A stretch of 46,208 nt of DNA from CBDCFL01 sp965216135 (GTDB lineage Bacteria > Pseudomonadota > Alphaproteobacteria > Rhodobacterales > Rhodobacteraceae). The stretch is from contig CBDCFL010000013.1 in the NCBI GenBank assembly GCA_965216135.1, positions 1 to 46,208 of the forward strand, in the 5' to 3' direction. This document shows, piece after piece, positions 16,577 through 24,508 of this stretch. The notes below the pieces were generated by a model. That model did not search any database, was not told the origin of the DNA, and saw only the letters and a program-made list of their open reading frames with translations. The translations under genes were made by a program, and so were the position numbers. Position 1 is the first letter of the stretch, and every line of letters begins with the position of its first letter.

Positions 16577-18034
16577 TCACTTCGCGCTGACCGCCACCAA
16601 TTTCGAAATATCCTCGCCTTCCAGCGTCGTCCTTTGCACCCAGTAATTCAGCTCAGGTGCCACCCACCAGTGGGTCTCAATCTGGCGCTCCTGTTGGTTC
16701 TCGCCAAATTGCACCACCGCCAGTTCGCGGTAGCGCACCACGTAGGTGACAAAATCCCCCAGCGGCACGCGCACCTGTTCCACCCGGTCCACGGCAAACG
16801 AATATTCCAGCGTGCCCAGCTCCACACTTTCCATGCCAACCCGGCATCCCATCATCAGGGCCACCAGCTTTGGTCTGTCGGTGCAGATCAGCAAATACCG
16901 CCCGGTGCCGGATACGGCATTGCCGACCGCCAGCGGCCAGATCTCGGCGGGCTGCGGTCCGTCATAAATAACGGCGATTTGCGGGCCCCTGTCGCCCATC
17001 GGCCTGATCTCGGTCAACAGAAGTCCGCGATAGGCCAGCACGCCTTGCGGCATCTGACCACCCGGCGGCAGATAATCCTCCATGGCGTCTTGAGCATCCA
17101 GCCGCAGTTCAATTCCCACATCGTCGCCGTCCGGGTTCAGCCAGCGGGTGACAAAGGCCGCCGCCTTGGGCGGGGCTTTTGGCGGTGCTTTGAACCAGGC
17201 CGCCAGATCGCCGATGGCCGCCTCCATCTCGTCGCGGGTGTCGCGTGGCAGGATGGTTTGCAGAAACTGCATTTCCAGCCCCGCTGCGGGTGGTGCATAG
17301 ACAAGCGGCGGCAGCCCAGGGTTTTCGACATCGGGCGTCAGTTCGACAACGTAAAGCGTGAACGCGTCAAGATTGGGGTTCAGCGCAATCGCGATCCGGC
17401 TGTTCAGCGCCGATTCCGCCAGCCGCTCTTCGCGCCCGTGACCCATAGCCAGTTCGCCGTAAGGCCCGGTTGAAAACGGCCGGATATCGCGGGCTCGTTC
17501 CAGCGGCTCGATCGCTGCATCATTTTGCCGTTCGTCGATCAACAAATAGCCCAGATCGCGCCACGCGAAGTAGCTTCCGGGCCGCAGCTCGGCGGTGTTC
17601 CCGTAGGCCGCAATTGCAGCGTCAGGTTGATCCAATTCTTCAAGAACGCTGGCATGCCAGTAATTGTTGAAAAAGCTGTCCGGGTTTGCCGCTATCAGCA
17701 ACGAACTCGAGGCGAAGGCAGCATCGATTTGATCCAGCTGGTAACTTGAGACTACCAGCCCCTGGTGCGTCGGCAGATAGTCGCCGTCAATCGCCAGACT
17801 CTGGCGATAGGCGCCAATCGCTTTGGCATATTACCCAATATCCTTGAAAGCATCGCCGCGGCGCTCAAAGACCCAGGCCTGATCATCGTAATCACCGCTT
17901 GCGATCAGCGCGTCGCAGGCCGCCAGGCGTTCTTCGAAGACTGCGCTGTTATCTTTGCAGAGTTCCTCGGCCGCATTGTCCTGGGCGGCGAGCGGGCCGG
18001 CGCAGGCAAGTGCTGCCATCGAGATAAACCTCAT
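16577..18034 (-). pseudogene. Secreted TPR-repeat protein, broken by an in-frame stop
   Basis: The 5' part (18034 to 17834) encodes a signal peptide (MRFISMAALACAGPLAAQ) and a short helical segment ending GDAFKDIG. It is interrupted by TAA at 17831-17833. The same frame continues without further damage through 16577, giving repeats such as YAKAIGAYRQSLAIDGDY and AIAAYGNTAELRPGSYFAWRDLGYLL typical of TPR units, then a C-terminal beta-rich domain of unknown function ending in a WWVAPELNYWV segment. A single C-to-T change of CAA would create the stop. Full length would be about 485 residues. The downstream piece could restart at ATG 17701. It may be periplasmic; its role is unknown. Confidence 0.75.
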
Positions 18035-18091
18035 GAAAACTTGCTGCATAGGCGCAAGGCTATCCGCAGAAGGCGCAACGCGTCGAGTCCC

Positions 18092-18565
18092 TCAAAGTTT
18101 GGACGAGATTATCCCGGTCGCAAATCCACCCATTCTGAGCTCGCCAAACAGCCGCTGATATTCGATCTTCGGGCAGCGGTTCATGATAACCTCGACACCC
18201 GCAGCCTCGGCCTTGGCCGCCGCCTCGTGGTTGATCACGCCGATTTGCATCCAAACAACCCGCAGGTTTGGCAATACCGCCAGCGCTTCGTCGACGACTG
18301 GCGGCACAGCCTCAGATCGGCGGAATATATCCACCATTTCAATGTCTTCCGGCTGCGGGATGTCCGAAAGGCTGGCAAAGACCGGGCGGCCAAAAATTGT
18401 CTGATCCGCATAGGCAGGGTTCACCAGCGTCACGTCAAAGCCCTTTAGCCCCAGATAGCGCGCAACAAAATAACTTGGCCGCACCGGATTGGCCGATACG
18501 CCAACGCAAGCGATGTGCTTAACGCCCGTCAATATGCCTTTCAGGTATTGATCTGAATAACTCAT
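18092..18565 (-). CDS. CoA-binding domain protein (YccU family)
   Basis: A 157-residue single-domain protein with a Rossmann-type CoA-binding fold. It shows the nucleotide-binding start HIACVGVSANPVRPSYFVARYL, VTLVNPAYADQTIFGRPVFASLSDIP, and the conserved MNRCPKIEY near the C-terminus. Relatives are small cytosolic proteins with undefined physiological role, related to the CoA-binding domain of succinyl-CoA synthetase. It lies downstream of the rlmB terminator, so it probably has its own promoter. Confidence 0.88.
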   Translation of the reverse strand: MSYSDQYLKGILTGVKHIACVGVSANPVRPSYFVARYLGLKGFDVTLVNPAYADQTIFGRPVFASLSDIPQPEDIEMVDIFRRSEAVPPVVDEALAVLPNLRVVWMQIGVINHEAAAKAEAAGVEVIMNRCPKIEYQRLFGELRMGGFATGIISSKL

Positions 18566-18593
18566 GGGCCTTCATAACATCTTGTTTCCCAAC

Positions 18594-18624
18594 AAAAAAG
18601 GCACCCGGTTTAAGTCCGGGCACC
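18594..18624 (-). terminator. Rho-independent terminator of rlmB
   Basis: Read on the minus strand, GGTGCCCGG and CCGGGTGCC form a nine-pair stem (two G-U pairs) with loop ACTTAAA, directly followed by six T. It lies about 110 bp after the rlmB stop and before the CoA-binding gene. Confidence 0.85.
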
Positions 18625-18732
18625 AGTTTTGGAACGAGGGACAGTGAAAAGGGCTGGCAGTTCCAGGCCATGCCCTGCCACACTAGGTATGTTCAAACGC
18701 GCCAAAGAAAAGAGCTGGTAAGATAGTTGTGA

Positions 18733-19530
18733 TTACGCAGGGTTATGCGCCGACCTTGAAGCCGCATAGAGCGCCACCGCTGCCGCGTTTGACACATTAA
18801 GCGAGCCGAAATTGCCGCCAAATTCGATGTGAGCGACAAAATCGCATAAATCCCGGGTTCGCTGGCGCAGGCCGGGCCCTTCTGCGCCCAGGACCAACCC
18901 CAGTGGGCCGGATGGCAAATCTGCCAGGGTTTTGTCCAGGCCGCGCTCGGCACTGCCCTCAAAGCCGACCAAAAGATAGCCCAGCGCTTTCAGTTCGACC
19001 ATTGCATCGCCCAGATTGCGCACCCGCAAATAGGGCTGGCGCTCCAGCGCGCCCGAGGCGGCTTTGGCCAGCGCTCCGGTCTCTGGTGCCGCATGGCGTG
19101 ACGGCGCGATAACCGCTTTTGCTCCAAACACCTCCGCCGAACGCAAAACCGCGCCGACGTTTTGCGGGTCACTGACCCGGTCGAGCAGCACCACTATGTC
19201 ACGCGCGCGCCCCGATGTCGCCGCCACCGCCGAAAGAGCGCCCCAACTGAGCGGCGAGACCTCCAGCGCCGCGCCTTGATGAACCGAGCCGGGATCCAGG
19301 GCGACCGGAAAGTGGCGCGGATCGGCGATCGTGACCTCAACCGGCGATCCGCCCGCCGCATCGCCCAGCTTTGCCATCGCGTTTTTGGTTGCGACGAGAT
19401 GGTGCTTCTTGCGGGCCGGATTTTCCAGCGCATCGCGCACCGAATGCAGCCCGAAAAGCCAATATGTCGCCGCAGCAGAGGCCCGTTTGCCCTGCTCTTT
19501 TTCAATTACCCATTGCGGCTTTTTGCTCAT
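18733..19530 (-). CDS. rlmB: 23S rRNA (guanosine-2'-O-)-methyltransferase RlmB
   Basis: A 265-residue SPOUT methyltransferase. The N-terminal L30e-like substrate domain starts YWLFGLHSVRDAL. The knotted SAM domain has VLLDRVSDPQNVGAVLRSAEVFGA (motif 1), LVLGAEGPGLRQ (motif 2) and GNFGSLNVSNAAAVALYAA (motif 3). It methylates G2251 of 23S rRNA in E. coli terms. The ATG at 19530 is chosen because the upstream frame runs antisense through tRNA-Tyr. It is divergent from tRNA-Tyr, an arrangement common in Rhodobacterales. Confidence 0.95.
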   Translation of the reverse strand: MSKKPQWVIEKEQGKRASAAATYWLFGLHSVRDALENPARKKHHLVATKNAMAKLGDAAGGSPVEVTIADPRHFPVALDPGSVHQGAALEVSPLSWGALSAVAATSGRARDIVVLLDRVSDPQNVGAVLRSAEVFGAKAVIAPSRHAAPETGALAKAASGALERQPYLRVRNLGDAMVELKALGYLLVGFEGSAERGLDKTLADLPSGPLGLVLGAEGPGLRQRTRDLCDFVAHIEFGGNFGSLNVSNAAAVALYAASRSAHNPA

Positions 19531-19606
19531 ATTATTCCTGTCGATCCTGGTCCGGCCCGGCTTGCCACGCCAGGGCCGCAAGAACAAGAAAAACGCGGCT
19601 TTCGCC

Positions 19607-19634
19607 TTGACGCGATTGCTGGTGCCCGTATATC
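19607..19634 (+). promoter_or_regulatory. Sigma-70-type promoter of tRNA-Tyr
   Basis: TTGACG (19607-19612) and TATATC (19629-19634) are separated by 16 bp, and the tRNA gene starts 40 bp after the -10 box. Both boxes are close to consensus and no other gene is in position to use them. Confidence 0.7.
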
Positions 19635-19673
19635 CACCGCGGGCGCGCCGGCCCGTTTTTGCCCGCGCGATCA

Positions 19674-19757
19674 GGGCGACGGGCTGCAAGGTGCGGCAGC
19701 GGACTGTAACTCCGCCGGGGAGACCCACGCCTGGTTCGATTCCAGGGTCGCCCACCA
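19674..19757 (+). tRNA. tRNA-Tyr (GTA)
   Basis: An 84-nt class II tRNA. The acceptor stem GGGCGAC pairs with GTCGCCC, followed by ACCA encoded in the gene. The anticodon stem GCGGA/TCCGC holds loop CTGTAAC with anticodon GTA at 19706-19708. A long variable arm of about 14 nt fits tRNA-Tyr. The T arm is CCTGG-TTCGATT-CCAGG. Position 8 is G where U is usual, a point worth verifying. Confidence 0.93.
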
Positions 19758-19783
19758 CTTGCCAGCTTATTGCGGTCGCGGCC

Positions 19784-19948
19784 TTGCCCGGAACAAGGCT
19801 CGGAACGAGCCGCCGGGCAGCGCCCGACCGCCCCGGAGGGCGGGCGCGTCATTGCCGCCTGCACACCCGCACAAACGGAAGATATGGCGGCACCATAAAG
19901 TGCCAACCTCAACTGTTGCGGCGCCCACCCGCGATCGGGCGCTGCCCT
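19784..19948 (-). repeat. Dispersed intergenic repeat, copy 1
   Basis: The minus strand of this segment aligns over about 165 bp with the plus strand of 24778-24948. Shared blocks include CCCGATCGCGGGTGGGCGCC, TTTATGGTGCCGC, ATATCTTCCGTT/ACATCTTCCGTT and GCGGTCGGGCGCTGCCCGGC. It lies between tRNA-Tyr and the Spy-like gene and has no convincing open frame. GGGCGCTGCCC-type palindromes suggest folded RNA or DNA structure. Confidence 0.7.
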
Positions 19949-19993
19949 CGGTTGCGTGTCGTCGACACAAAACGGTAATTCATGCGACCCCGC

Positions 19994-20503
19994 CTACCGG
20001 CGCACGTCCATCTGCCGGAATGAATGCTCCAGCCGATCAGCATATTTGACCCGTTCCTCGTCGCTCATTTGATTGATCTGGCCGATCAGCGCCTCGACGC
20101 CGATATGCTGGCGGGCGTTCAGGAAACTCTGCGCTTGGGTAAAATTCTGGCGCAATGCATCCGCATCGAACGGCTCTGTGCGCAGGGTTTCCAGAATTGA
20201 CCCGACAATGCGGCGCAAATCGCCCCTGTTAGAGCTCAGATCGCGGTTGCGCCGGGCGATATCCTGGCCAAGCGCACCACGCTGATCGCGATCCATGGCG
20301 CGGGCAAACGGCGCGATACCGGCGTCTGCGGCCGGCGCCAGATCGGCGCGCCGCTTTATCGGGCCGTCGTGTCGCAATATCGCCCCCCCGACAGCACCGG
20401 CGATCAGAAGGTTTATCGCAAGTGAGGAAATCAACACAATACGCAGGCCTCGTGACATGCCCTTACCGCCTGCGGCTGCTGGTTTTTGCGGATCTTCGGT
20501 CAT
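19994..20503 (-). CDS. Spy/CpxP-like periplasmic protein with membrane anchor
   Basis: A 169-residue protein. After a short cytoplasmic tail there is one membrane helix (GLRIVLISSLAINLLIAGAVGGAI, about residues 17-38), then a charged all-helical periplasmic domain with repeated LxxxR spacing (RRNRDLSSNRGDLRRIVGSI, QSFLNARQHIGVEALIGQI, MSDEERVKYADRLE). This is the architecture of so-called periplasmic heavy-metal sensor proteins of the Spy/CpxP type. GGAGGG precedes the ATG. It is the last of three tightly packed minus-strand genes after an ECF sigma factor, and is probably part of that envelope-stress circuit. Confidence 0.78.
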   Translation of the reverse strand: MTEDPQKPAAAGGKGMSRGLRIVLISSLAINLLIAGAVGGAILRHDGPIKRRADLAPAADAGIAPFARAMDRDQRGALGQDIARRNRDLSSNRGDLRRIVGSILETLRTEPFDADALRQNFTQAQSFLNARQHIGVEALIGQINQMSDEERVKYADRLEHSFRQMDVRR

Positions 20504-20504
20504 C

Positions 20505-20891
20505 TCAACCCTCCTCTGCAATCGACGGGAACGCGGTGAACAAATCATCCACATCGTAGGCGCCAATATCCAGACCGATGGCCTGGGCGGCACTGTCGAG
20601 CGCGCCAATATCGGCATAGCCGATCATCAATCCAACCAGGCCGGCCATGGCCAGCCCCGCCGCACCGGGCAGCCCGCCAAACGGGCCAAACAATGACGCC
20701 CAGAAATCGCCGCGCGTGGCCCGCGCAGGTGCGGTCCCGGCAGCTCGCGACGGCTGCGCTTGCGCCGCGTCGGCCATCAATCGTCCCAGGAACGCCTCGC
20801 TCGGTACCGGCTGATCTTCGCGGACGGTCTCAAATATCCGCTCCAACTCAGTCTCACTCAGCGATCCGCGATCCGGCTTATTCGTCGTCAT
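20505..20891 (-). CDS. Small membrane protein, probable anti-sigma-like partner
   Basis: A 128-residue protein: a hydrophilic N-terminal half (SLSETELERIFETVREDQPVPSEAFLGRLMADA), one hydrophobic helix (LPGAAGLAMAGLVGLMIGYA, about 88-107) and a short acidic tail. No zinc-binding anti-sigma motif is visible. Its start overlaps the sigma-factor gene by 14 bp and its stop sits one base before the next ATG, the typical genetic position of an anti-sigma factor. The function is inferred from position. Confidence 0.6.
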   Translation of the reverse strand: MTTNKPDRGSLSETELERIFETVREDQPVPSEAFLGRLMADAAQAQPSRAAGTAPARATRGDFWASLFGPFGGLPGAAGLAMAGLVGLMIGYADIGALDSAAQAIGLDIGAYDVDDLFTAFPSIAEEG

Positions 20892-21477
20892 AGCCCAGCT
20901 CCTTTTTTCTGTGGCCAAGCAGCTCTGTTAGTTTGCGTTTGCCGCGGGCGGTCAGGCTCTCCACGGCTTCGATGCCAATATCCATCGCCTCGGCGATCTC
21001 GGGGTTGCTCAGGCCCTCAAGATGGCGAAGCGTGACGGCAGTTGCCTGACGATCAGGCAATTCAGCCAAGGCCGCGCGCAGGGCGGCCATGCGCACGGTA
21101 TTGTGCATCCGGTCTGCAACATCCGTCCCCGGCGCGCGGGGTTCGGCAATCTCGTCCAGCGGGGCAGACTTGCGGCGCTTGCGCAACCTGTCGATGGCCA
21201 GATTGGCCGCAACCCGATATGCCCATGTCCCCACTTTCGCGGCGCCATCTGCCCGCCAGCCCGGCGCGGCGCGCCACAGGCGCAGCATCGTCTCCTGCAC
21301 AACATCCTCGGCCTCAGAGCGGTCGCCCAAAACCCGCGATGCGTAGGCCAACAGACGTGGCGCGAGCCTGCCCAGCAACAGCCTGGCGGCGGTTTGGTCG
21401 CCCTGGCCATAGGCTGCAAGCAACGCTTCGTCTGAGGCGCTGCCTGTGGGATCGTCCAGCTTCGGATCGGCCAGCAT
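20878..21477 (-). CDS. ECF-type sigma-70 family RNA polymerase sigma factor
   Basis: About 199 residues with two domains. Region 2 includes the core-binding and -10 recognition part (DRSEAEDVVQETMLRLWR, WAYRVAANLAIDRLRKRR). Region 4 is a helix-turn-helix ending in LPDRQATAVTLRHLEGLSNPEIAEAMDIGIEAVESLTARGKRKL. There is no region 1 or 3, so it is an extracytoplasmic-function factor. An ATG at 21519 in the same frame lies inside the stem of a perfect hairpin (21507-21541), so the internal ATG at 21477 is preferred. The next gene overlaps its end by 14 bp, as expected for a sigma/anti-sigma pair. Confidence 0.88.
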   Translation of the reverse strand: MLADPKLDDPTGSASDEALLAAYGQGDQTAARLLLGRLAPRLLAYASRVLGDRSEAEDVVQETMLRLWRAAPGWRADGAAKVGTWAYRVAANLAIDRLRKRRKSAPLDEIAEPRAPGTDVADRMHNTVRMAALRAALAELPDRQATAVTLRHLEGLSNPEIAEAMDIGIEAVESLTARGKRKLTELLGHRKKELGYDDE

Positions 21478-21506
21478 ATTCAACGGCAGTTTTTTCCCCG
21501 TTTTAG

Positions 21507-21541
21507 TTTGACCCGGCATCTAGCATGGATGCCGGGTCAAA
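21507..21541. other. Perfect 14-bp inverted repeat between EF-hand and sigma genes
   Basis: Arms TTTGACCCGGCATC and GATGCCGGGTCAAA are exact reverse complements around a 7-nt loop TAGCATG. It starts 10 bp beyond the EF-hand stop codon and covers a possible upstream sigma ATG. No T run follows on either strand, so it may be a Rho-assisted terminator, processing site or attenuator rather than a classic terminator. Confidence 0.7.
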
Positions 21542-21551
21542 TGCATCAGTT

Positions 21552-22079
21552 TCAGCCGTCGTCGCGGTCGCCATGTCCATGGCCGTGCCGGCCACGCTCA
21601 CCGCGATCGCGGTGTTTGCTGATCGCTGTTTCATATTCCTCGGCCGTTATCTGTCCGTCACCGTCGGCATCCACCCGAGACAGCATCGCGCCCATCCGGT
21701 CACCGGGCATCTCATCGGCAGAAAGCGCGCCGTCACCGTCTTTGTCCTGCCAGGCGATCATTCGCGACAGCATCTCGCCTGCCCTCTCGCGCATTTGCGC
21801 CACCGCATGTTCCAGCAGCTCATCCTGGTCCAGAACGCCATCGCCGTTCGTGTCGGCCTCGGCAAACTTTGCCGCCTCAAGTGCGCGGATCTCATCCACC
21901 GTCACCACGCCGTCGGCGTTGGTGTCCAGCGTTTCAAATGCCGGCGGGCCTTCGCCGCGCGGCCCAAAGCCGTGGCCCATTTTTTCGCTGCCCGATCCTT
22001 GCGCGAATGAGTGCGCCGCCAGACCAAGTCCTGCGACACCGACCACCGCGATAAGTGCTATATTGCCTAATTTTGCCAT
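21552..22079 (-). CDS. Secreted four-EF-hand calcium-binding protein
   Basis: A 175-residue protein with a signal peptide (MAKLGNIALIAVVGVAGLGLAAHSFAQ). It has four canonical EF-hand loops: DTNADGVVTVDE, DTNGDGVLDQDE, DKDGDGALSADE and DADGDGQITAEE. It ends in a His/Asp/Arg-rich tail (GRHGHGHGDRDDG) that could bind other divalent metals. It should be a periplasmic calcium-binding or sensing protein. AAAGGAA lies upstream of the ATG. It precedes the ECF sigma operon on the same strand, suggesting a link between divalent-ion status and the stress response (inference). Confidence 0.88.
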   Translation of the reverse strand: MAKLGNIALIAVVGVAGLGLAAHSFAQGSGSEKMGHGFGPRGEGPPAFETLDTNADGVVTVDEIRALEAAKFAEADTNGDGVLDQDELLEHAVAQMRERAGEMLSRMIAWQDKDGDGALSADEMPGDRMGAMLSRVDADGDGQITAEEYETAISKHRDRGERGRHGHGHGDRDDG

Positions 22080-22240
22080 CTACCATTCCTTTCGATTTAG
22101 TGGCTTTGACGCACCTGTTTTCGGCGCGTTCAGAGGTTTCACGATTGCGCCCGGATTTTCCGTCGCTCATGAACGTGTGCAACGCAGCGCCCGGGTTGCG
22201 ACAACACGGCGCACCGACAGAATGCGCCCCTACAATGAAC

Positions 22241-23352
22241 CGTGCCTATCCGGTTGTCACCCACACCCACTACATCTAGGGTGCTCCCAGTCGCCCGAGT
22301 AAAGCTCGGCGTAAGTGGGAGCGGTGACATCGCCAGCGATTCCGAGCAGGGACCGGAAGGCGTTGAACGGGTAGAACCGCCTGTTGAAGCGGAAGGTGAA
22401 CTCGTTGAGGTAGGCTTGGAGGTGCTGGTGGCTCACGCCGTGATGAATGCCACTCAGCCACGTCTTCAGGTTGGCGAAGACGAGATGAATGATCGGCAGA
22501 TACTCCTCAGCGACCTGGGAGTTGCCTCGCTCGGCGACGGCGAGGTGTTTGTAGCCGCGCTTGGCGAGGCTGGTATAGCCGGACCAATCGTCGGTGATGA
22601 CCGACGCACCCGAAGTAACGGCGCCCTCGACAAAGCCGCAGAGCGATTCCGCGCTGCGGTCTGGCACGACAGCGAGTCGGACACGTCCGGCGTAGCGACC
22701 GCCCTTCCGCTTATCGAGCTTGGTTCCCGGCTTGCGCTGTCGCACTTCAACGGCGCTGGCGACAAGAAGCTTGTGGTGAACGCCCCAGCCCTTGCCGCGC
22801 GTGCGGCCGCCGACCCAGGTTTCGTCGACTTCGACATGGTCGCAGGCCTCGCTGCCGATGCGGTCCTGATCCGGCCGAACCATACCAGCGCGGAGCTTGT
22901 GGAGGATCTGAAAGGCGGTTTCGTAACGGGAAAGCCCGACCTGGCGCTGGAACTGTGTGGCAGACATGCCGGGCGTCTGGCTGGCAACCAGATAGGCCGC
23001 CCAGAACCATACGCCCAGCGACGTATGGGAGCGCTCCATGACCGTCCCCGCCGTCAGCCCGGTGTCGCGGCGGCACTTTCGACAGCGCAGGACGCCGGGC
23101 CGGCTGGTGAAGCGGAACGGCTCTGCCGCCGTCTGGCAATGGGGGCAGACGAACCCGTCACCCCACCGCGCCTTCTCCAGGTAGGCGGCACAGGCCGCGT
23201 CATCCGGGAAAAGTCGTTGAAACTCGGGAAGCGACCGCGGAAACGAAAGGTCTTCGCGCTGCGGAACATCCATCCCCGCTTCGTCCGCCTCCCGAGCCAC
23301 TCGACGCCATACCCTACATATAGTGGGTGTGGGTGACAACCGGATAGGCACG
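22241..23352 (-). mobile_element. IS1595-family element, copy 1
   Basis: A 1112-bp element with perfect ends CGTGCCTATCCGGTTGTCAC in inverted orientation and an exact 8-bp target duplication CAATGAAC at 22233-22240 and 23353-23360. It is nearly identical to the copy at 29357-30468, which has the opposite orientation. It lies between the EF-hand and DUF983 genes. Confidence 0.95.
22257..23273 (-). CDS. IS1595-family transposase
   Basis: A 338-residue transposase of ISXO2-like type. An N-terminal zinc ribbon (CPHCQ...CRKCRRDTG) at about residues 47-75 is followed by a DDE domain with VEVDETWVGGRTRGKG near 150, the second Asp in VITDDWSGY near 235 and a C-terminal FRFNRRFYPFNAF block. The ATG at 23273 starts MDVPQREDLSF; the longer frame includes flanking DNA. 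The frame is open and it is probably functional. Confidence 0.93.
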   Translation of the reverse strand: MDVPQREDLSFPRSLPEFQRLFPDDAACAAYLEKARWGDGFVCPHCQTAAEPFRFTSRPGVLRCRKCRRDTGLTAGTVMERSHTSLGVWFWAAYLVASQTPGMSATQFQRQVGLSRYETAFQILHKLRAGMVRPDQDRIGSEACDHVEVDETWVGGRTRGKGWGVHHKLLVASAVEVRQRKPGTKLDKRKGGRYAGRVRLAVVPDRSAESLCGFVEGAVTSGASVITDDWSGYTSLAKRGYKHLAVAERGNSQVAEEYLPIIHLVFANLKTWLSGIHHGVSHQHLQAYLNEFTFRFNRRFYPFNAFRSLLGIAGDVTAPTYAELYSGDWEHPRCSGCG

Positions 23353-23437
23353 CAATGAACCTTACCGGCGCGTATTTTCGTCACAGACCCGCCCACCAAG
23401 ACGGCGCGGGTCTGGCGCAGCTGGGACATAGACGTAG

Positions 23438-23822
23438 ATGAGCGAACTGGAAACCGCGCGTGAGCTTCGTCCCGCCGCCATGAACGGCTGGCGCAGGCGT
23501 TGCCCCAACTGCGGACAGGGCCCTTTGTTGCGCAGCTATCTGGCTGTTCGCGACCAATGCCCGGTCTGCGGCGAAAGATATGTTTCATCACCGCGCCGAT
23601 GATGGTCCGGCCTATCTGACAATATTAATCGTCGGCCATATCCTGGCACCGTTGATCGTATGGATTTATGTCGAATTTCGACCCGAACCGTTGACGCTGG
23701 CGGCCATGTTCTCGGTTGGATGCGTCGCCTTGTCGCTCTGGCTCCTGCCCCGGATCAAGGGCGTGATTGTCGGCGTCCAGTGGGCCAAGCGCATGCACGG
23801 CTTTGCACGCGCCACGCGATGA
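23438..23822 (+). pseudogene. DUF983 membrane protein, frameshifted
   Basis: The first 54 codons encode the zinc-ribbon start of DUF983 proteins (CPNCGQGPLLRSYL...CPVCGERY) and end at a TGA at 23600-23602. The rest of the family sequence, FHHRADDGPAYLTILIVGHI followed by two membrane helices and a WAKRMHG end, is in another frame from about 23580. One or two bases have been gained or lost near 23575-23580. DUF983 genes commonly sit next to a NUDIX gene in Rhodobacterales, as here. IS1595 copy 1 is inserted 78 bp upstream. Confidence 0.82.
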
Positions 23823-23836
23823 CCTAACTTCAACAC

Positions 23837-24508
23837 ATGACAGAAACGCCGATCCGAAATGCCGCCACCGTGATTGTGGTTCGCGACCGCAGTGGTCCGG
23901 CGTCGGTGCTGATGGGCCAGCGTGGGCAAAATGCGGCATTCATGCCGTCCAAATTTGTCTTTCCCGGTGGCGCGGTTGATGACAGCGATGCCGCCGTATC
24001 ACTTGCGGCACCGCTGGCTGATGCCTGCGCCGATCGGCTGAGGCTGGACCTGACCACCCCGGTGTCGCCCGGGGCAATCGCGGCAACGGCGATACGCGAG
24101 CTGTGGGAAGAAACCGGCCTGCGGCTGGGCAAAACCGCCACCGGCGATTGGGAACTGCCAGAAGACTGGCACGGATTTTCTCAAGGCGGGCTTCTGCCTG
24201 ACGCCTCGGCGCTGACCTTCTTTTGCCGGGCGATCACCCCGCCGGGGCGGCCCAGGCGGTTTGACGCGCGGTTTTTCCTTGCTGACGCGGCGGCGCTCTC
24301 TGACGACCCGGATGATTTTTCCAAAGCCTCGGACGAGTTGAGCCATCTTCAGTGGGTTCGCGTGTCTGAGGCGCGAAAGTTCAATCTTCCGTTCATTACC
24401 GAGGTCGTGATTGCTGAGCTGGCGGCGCATCTTCCAAGTCTGAAACCGCCCAATGAGCTGGCCTTTTTCGACAATCGCGGCGAGCGCAGCCGATTTTCGC
24501 GGCTTTAG
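23837..24508 (+). CDS. NUDIX-domain hydrolase
   Basis: A 223-residue NUDIX protein. The N-terminal strand (AATVIVVRDRSGPASVLMGQR) leads to PSKFVFPGGAVDDSD and the catalytic NUDIX helix ATAIRELWEETGLRLG near residue 85, which keeps the REL.EETG core of metal-binding glutamates. A C-terminal helical extension follows. Relatives hydrolyse nucleoside diphosphate derivatives or CoA-like compounds; the substrate is not defined. It starts 14 bp after the broken DUF983 gene. Confidence 0.85.
   Translation: MTETPIRNAATVIVVRDRSGPASVLMGQRGQNAAFMPSKFVFPGGAVDDSDAAVSLAAPLADACADRLRLDLTTPVSPGAIAATAIRELWEETGLRLGKTATGDWELPEDWHGFSQGGLLPDASALTFFCRAITPPGRPRRFDARFFLADAAALSDDPDDFSKASDELSHLQWVRVSEARKFNLPFITEVVIAELAAHLPSLKPPNELAFFDNRGERSRFSRL

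Noticed and set aside
18600..18625. A tRNA 3' fragment (T-arm-like CCGG-TTTAAGT-CCGG followed by GCACCA)
   Set aside because: No acceptor or anticodon partner is present, the loop lacks TTC, and the same bases form a good minus-strand terminator with a T run.
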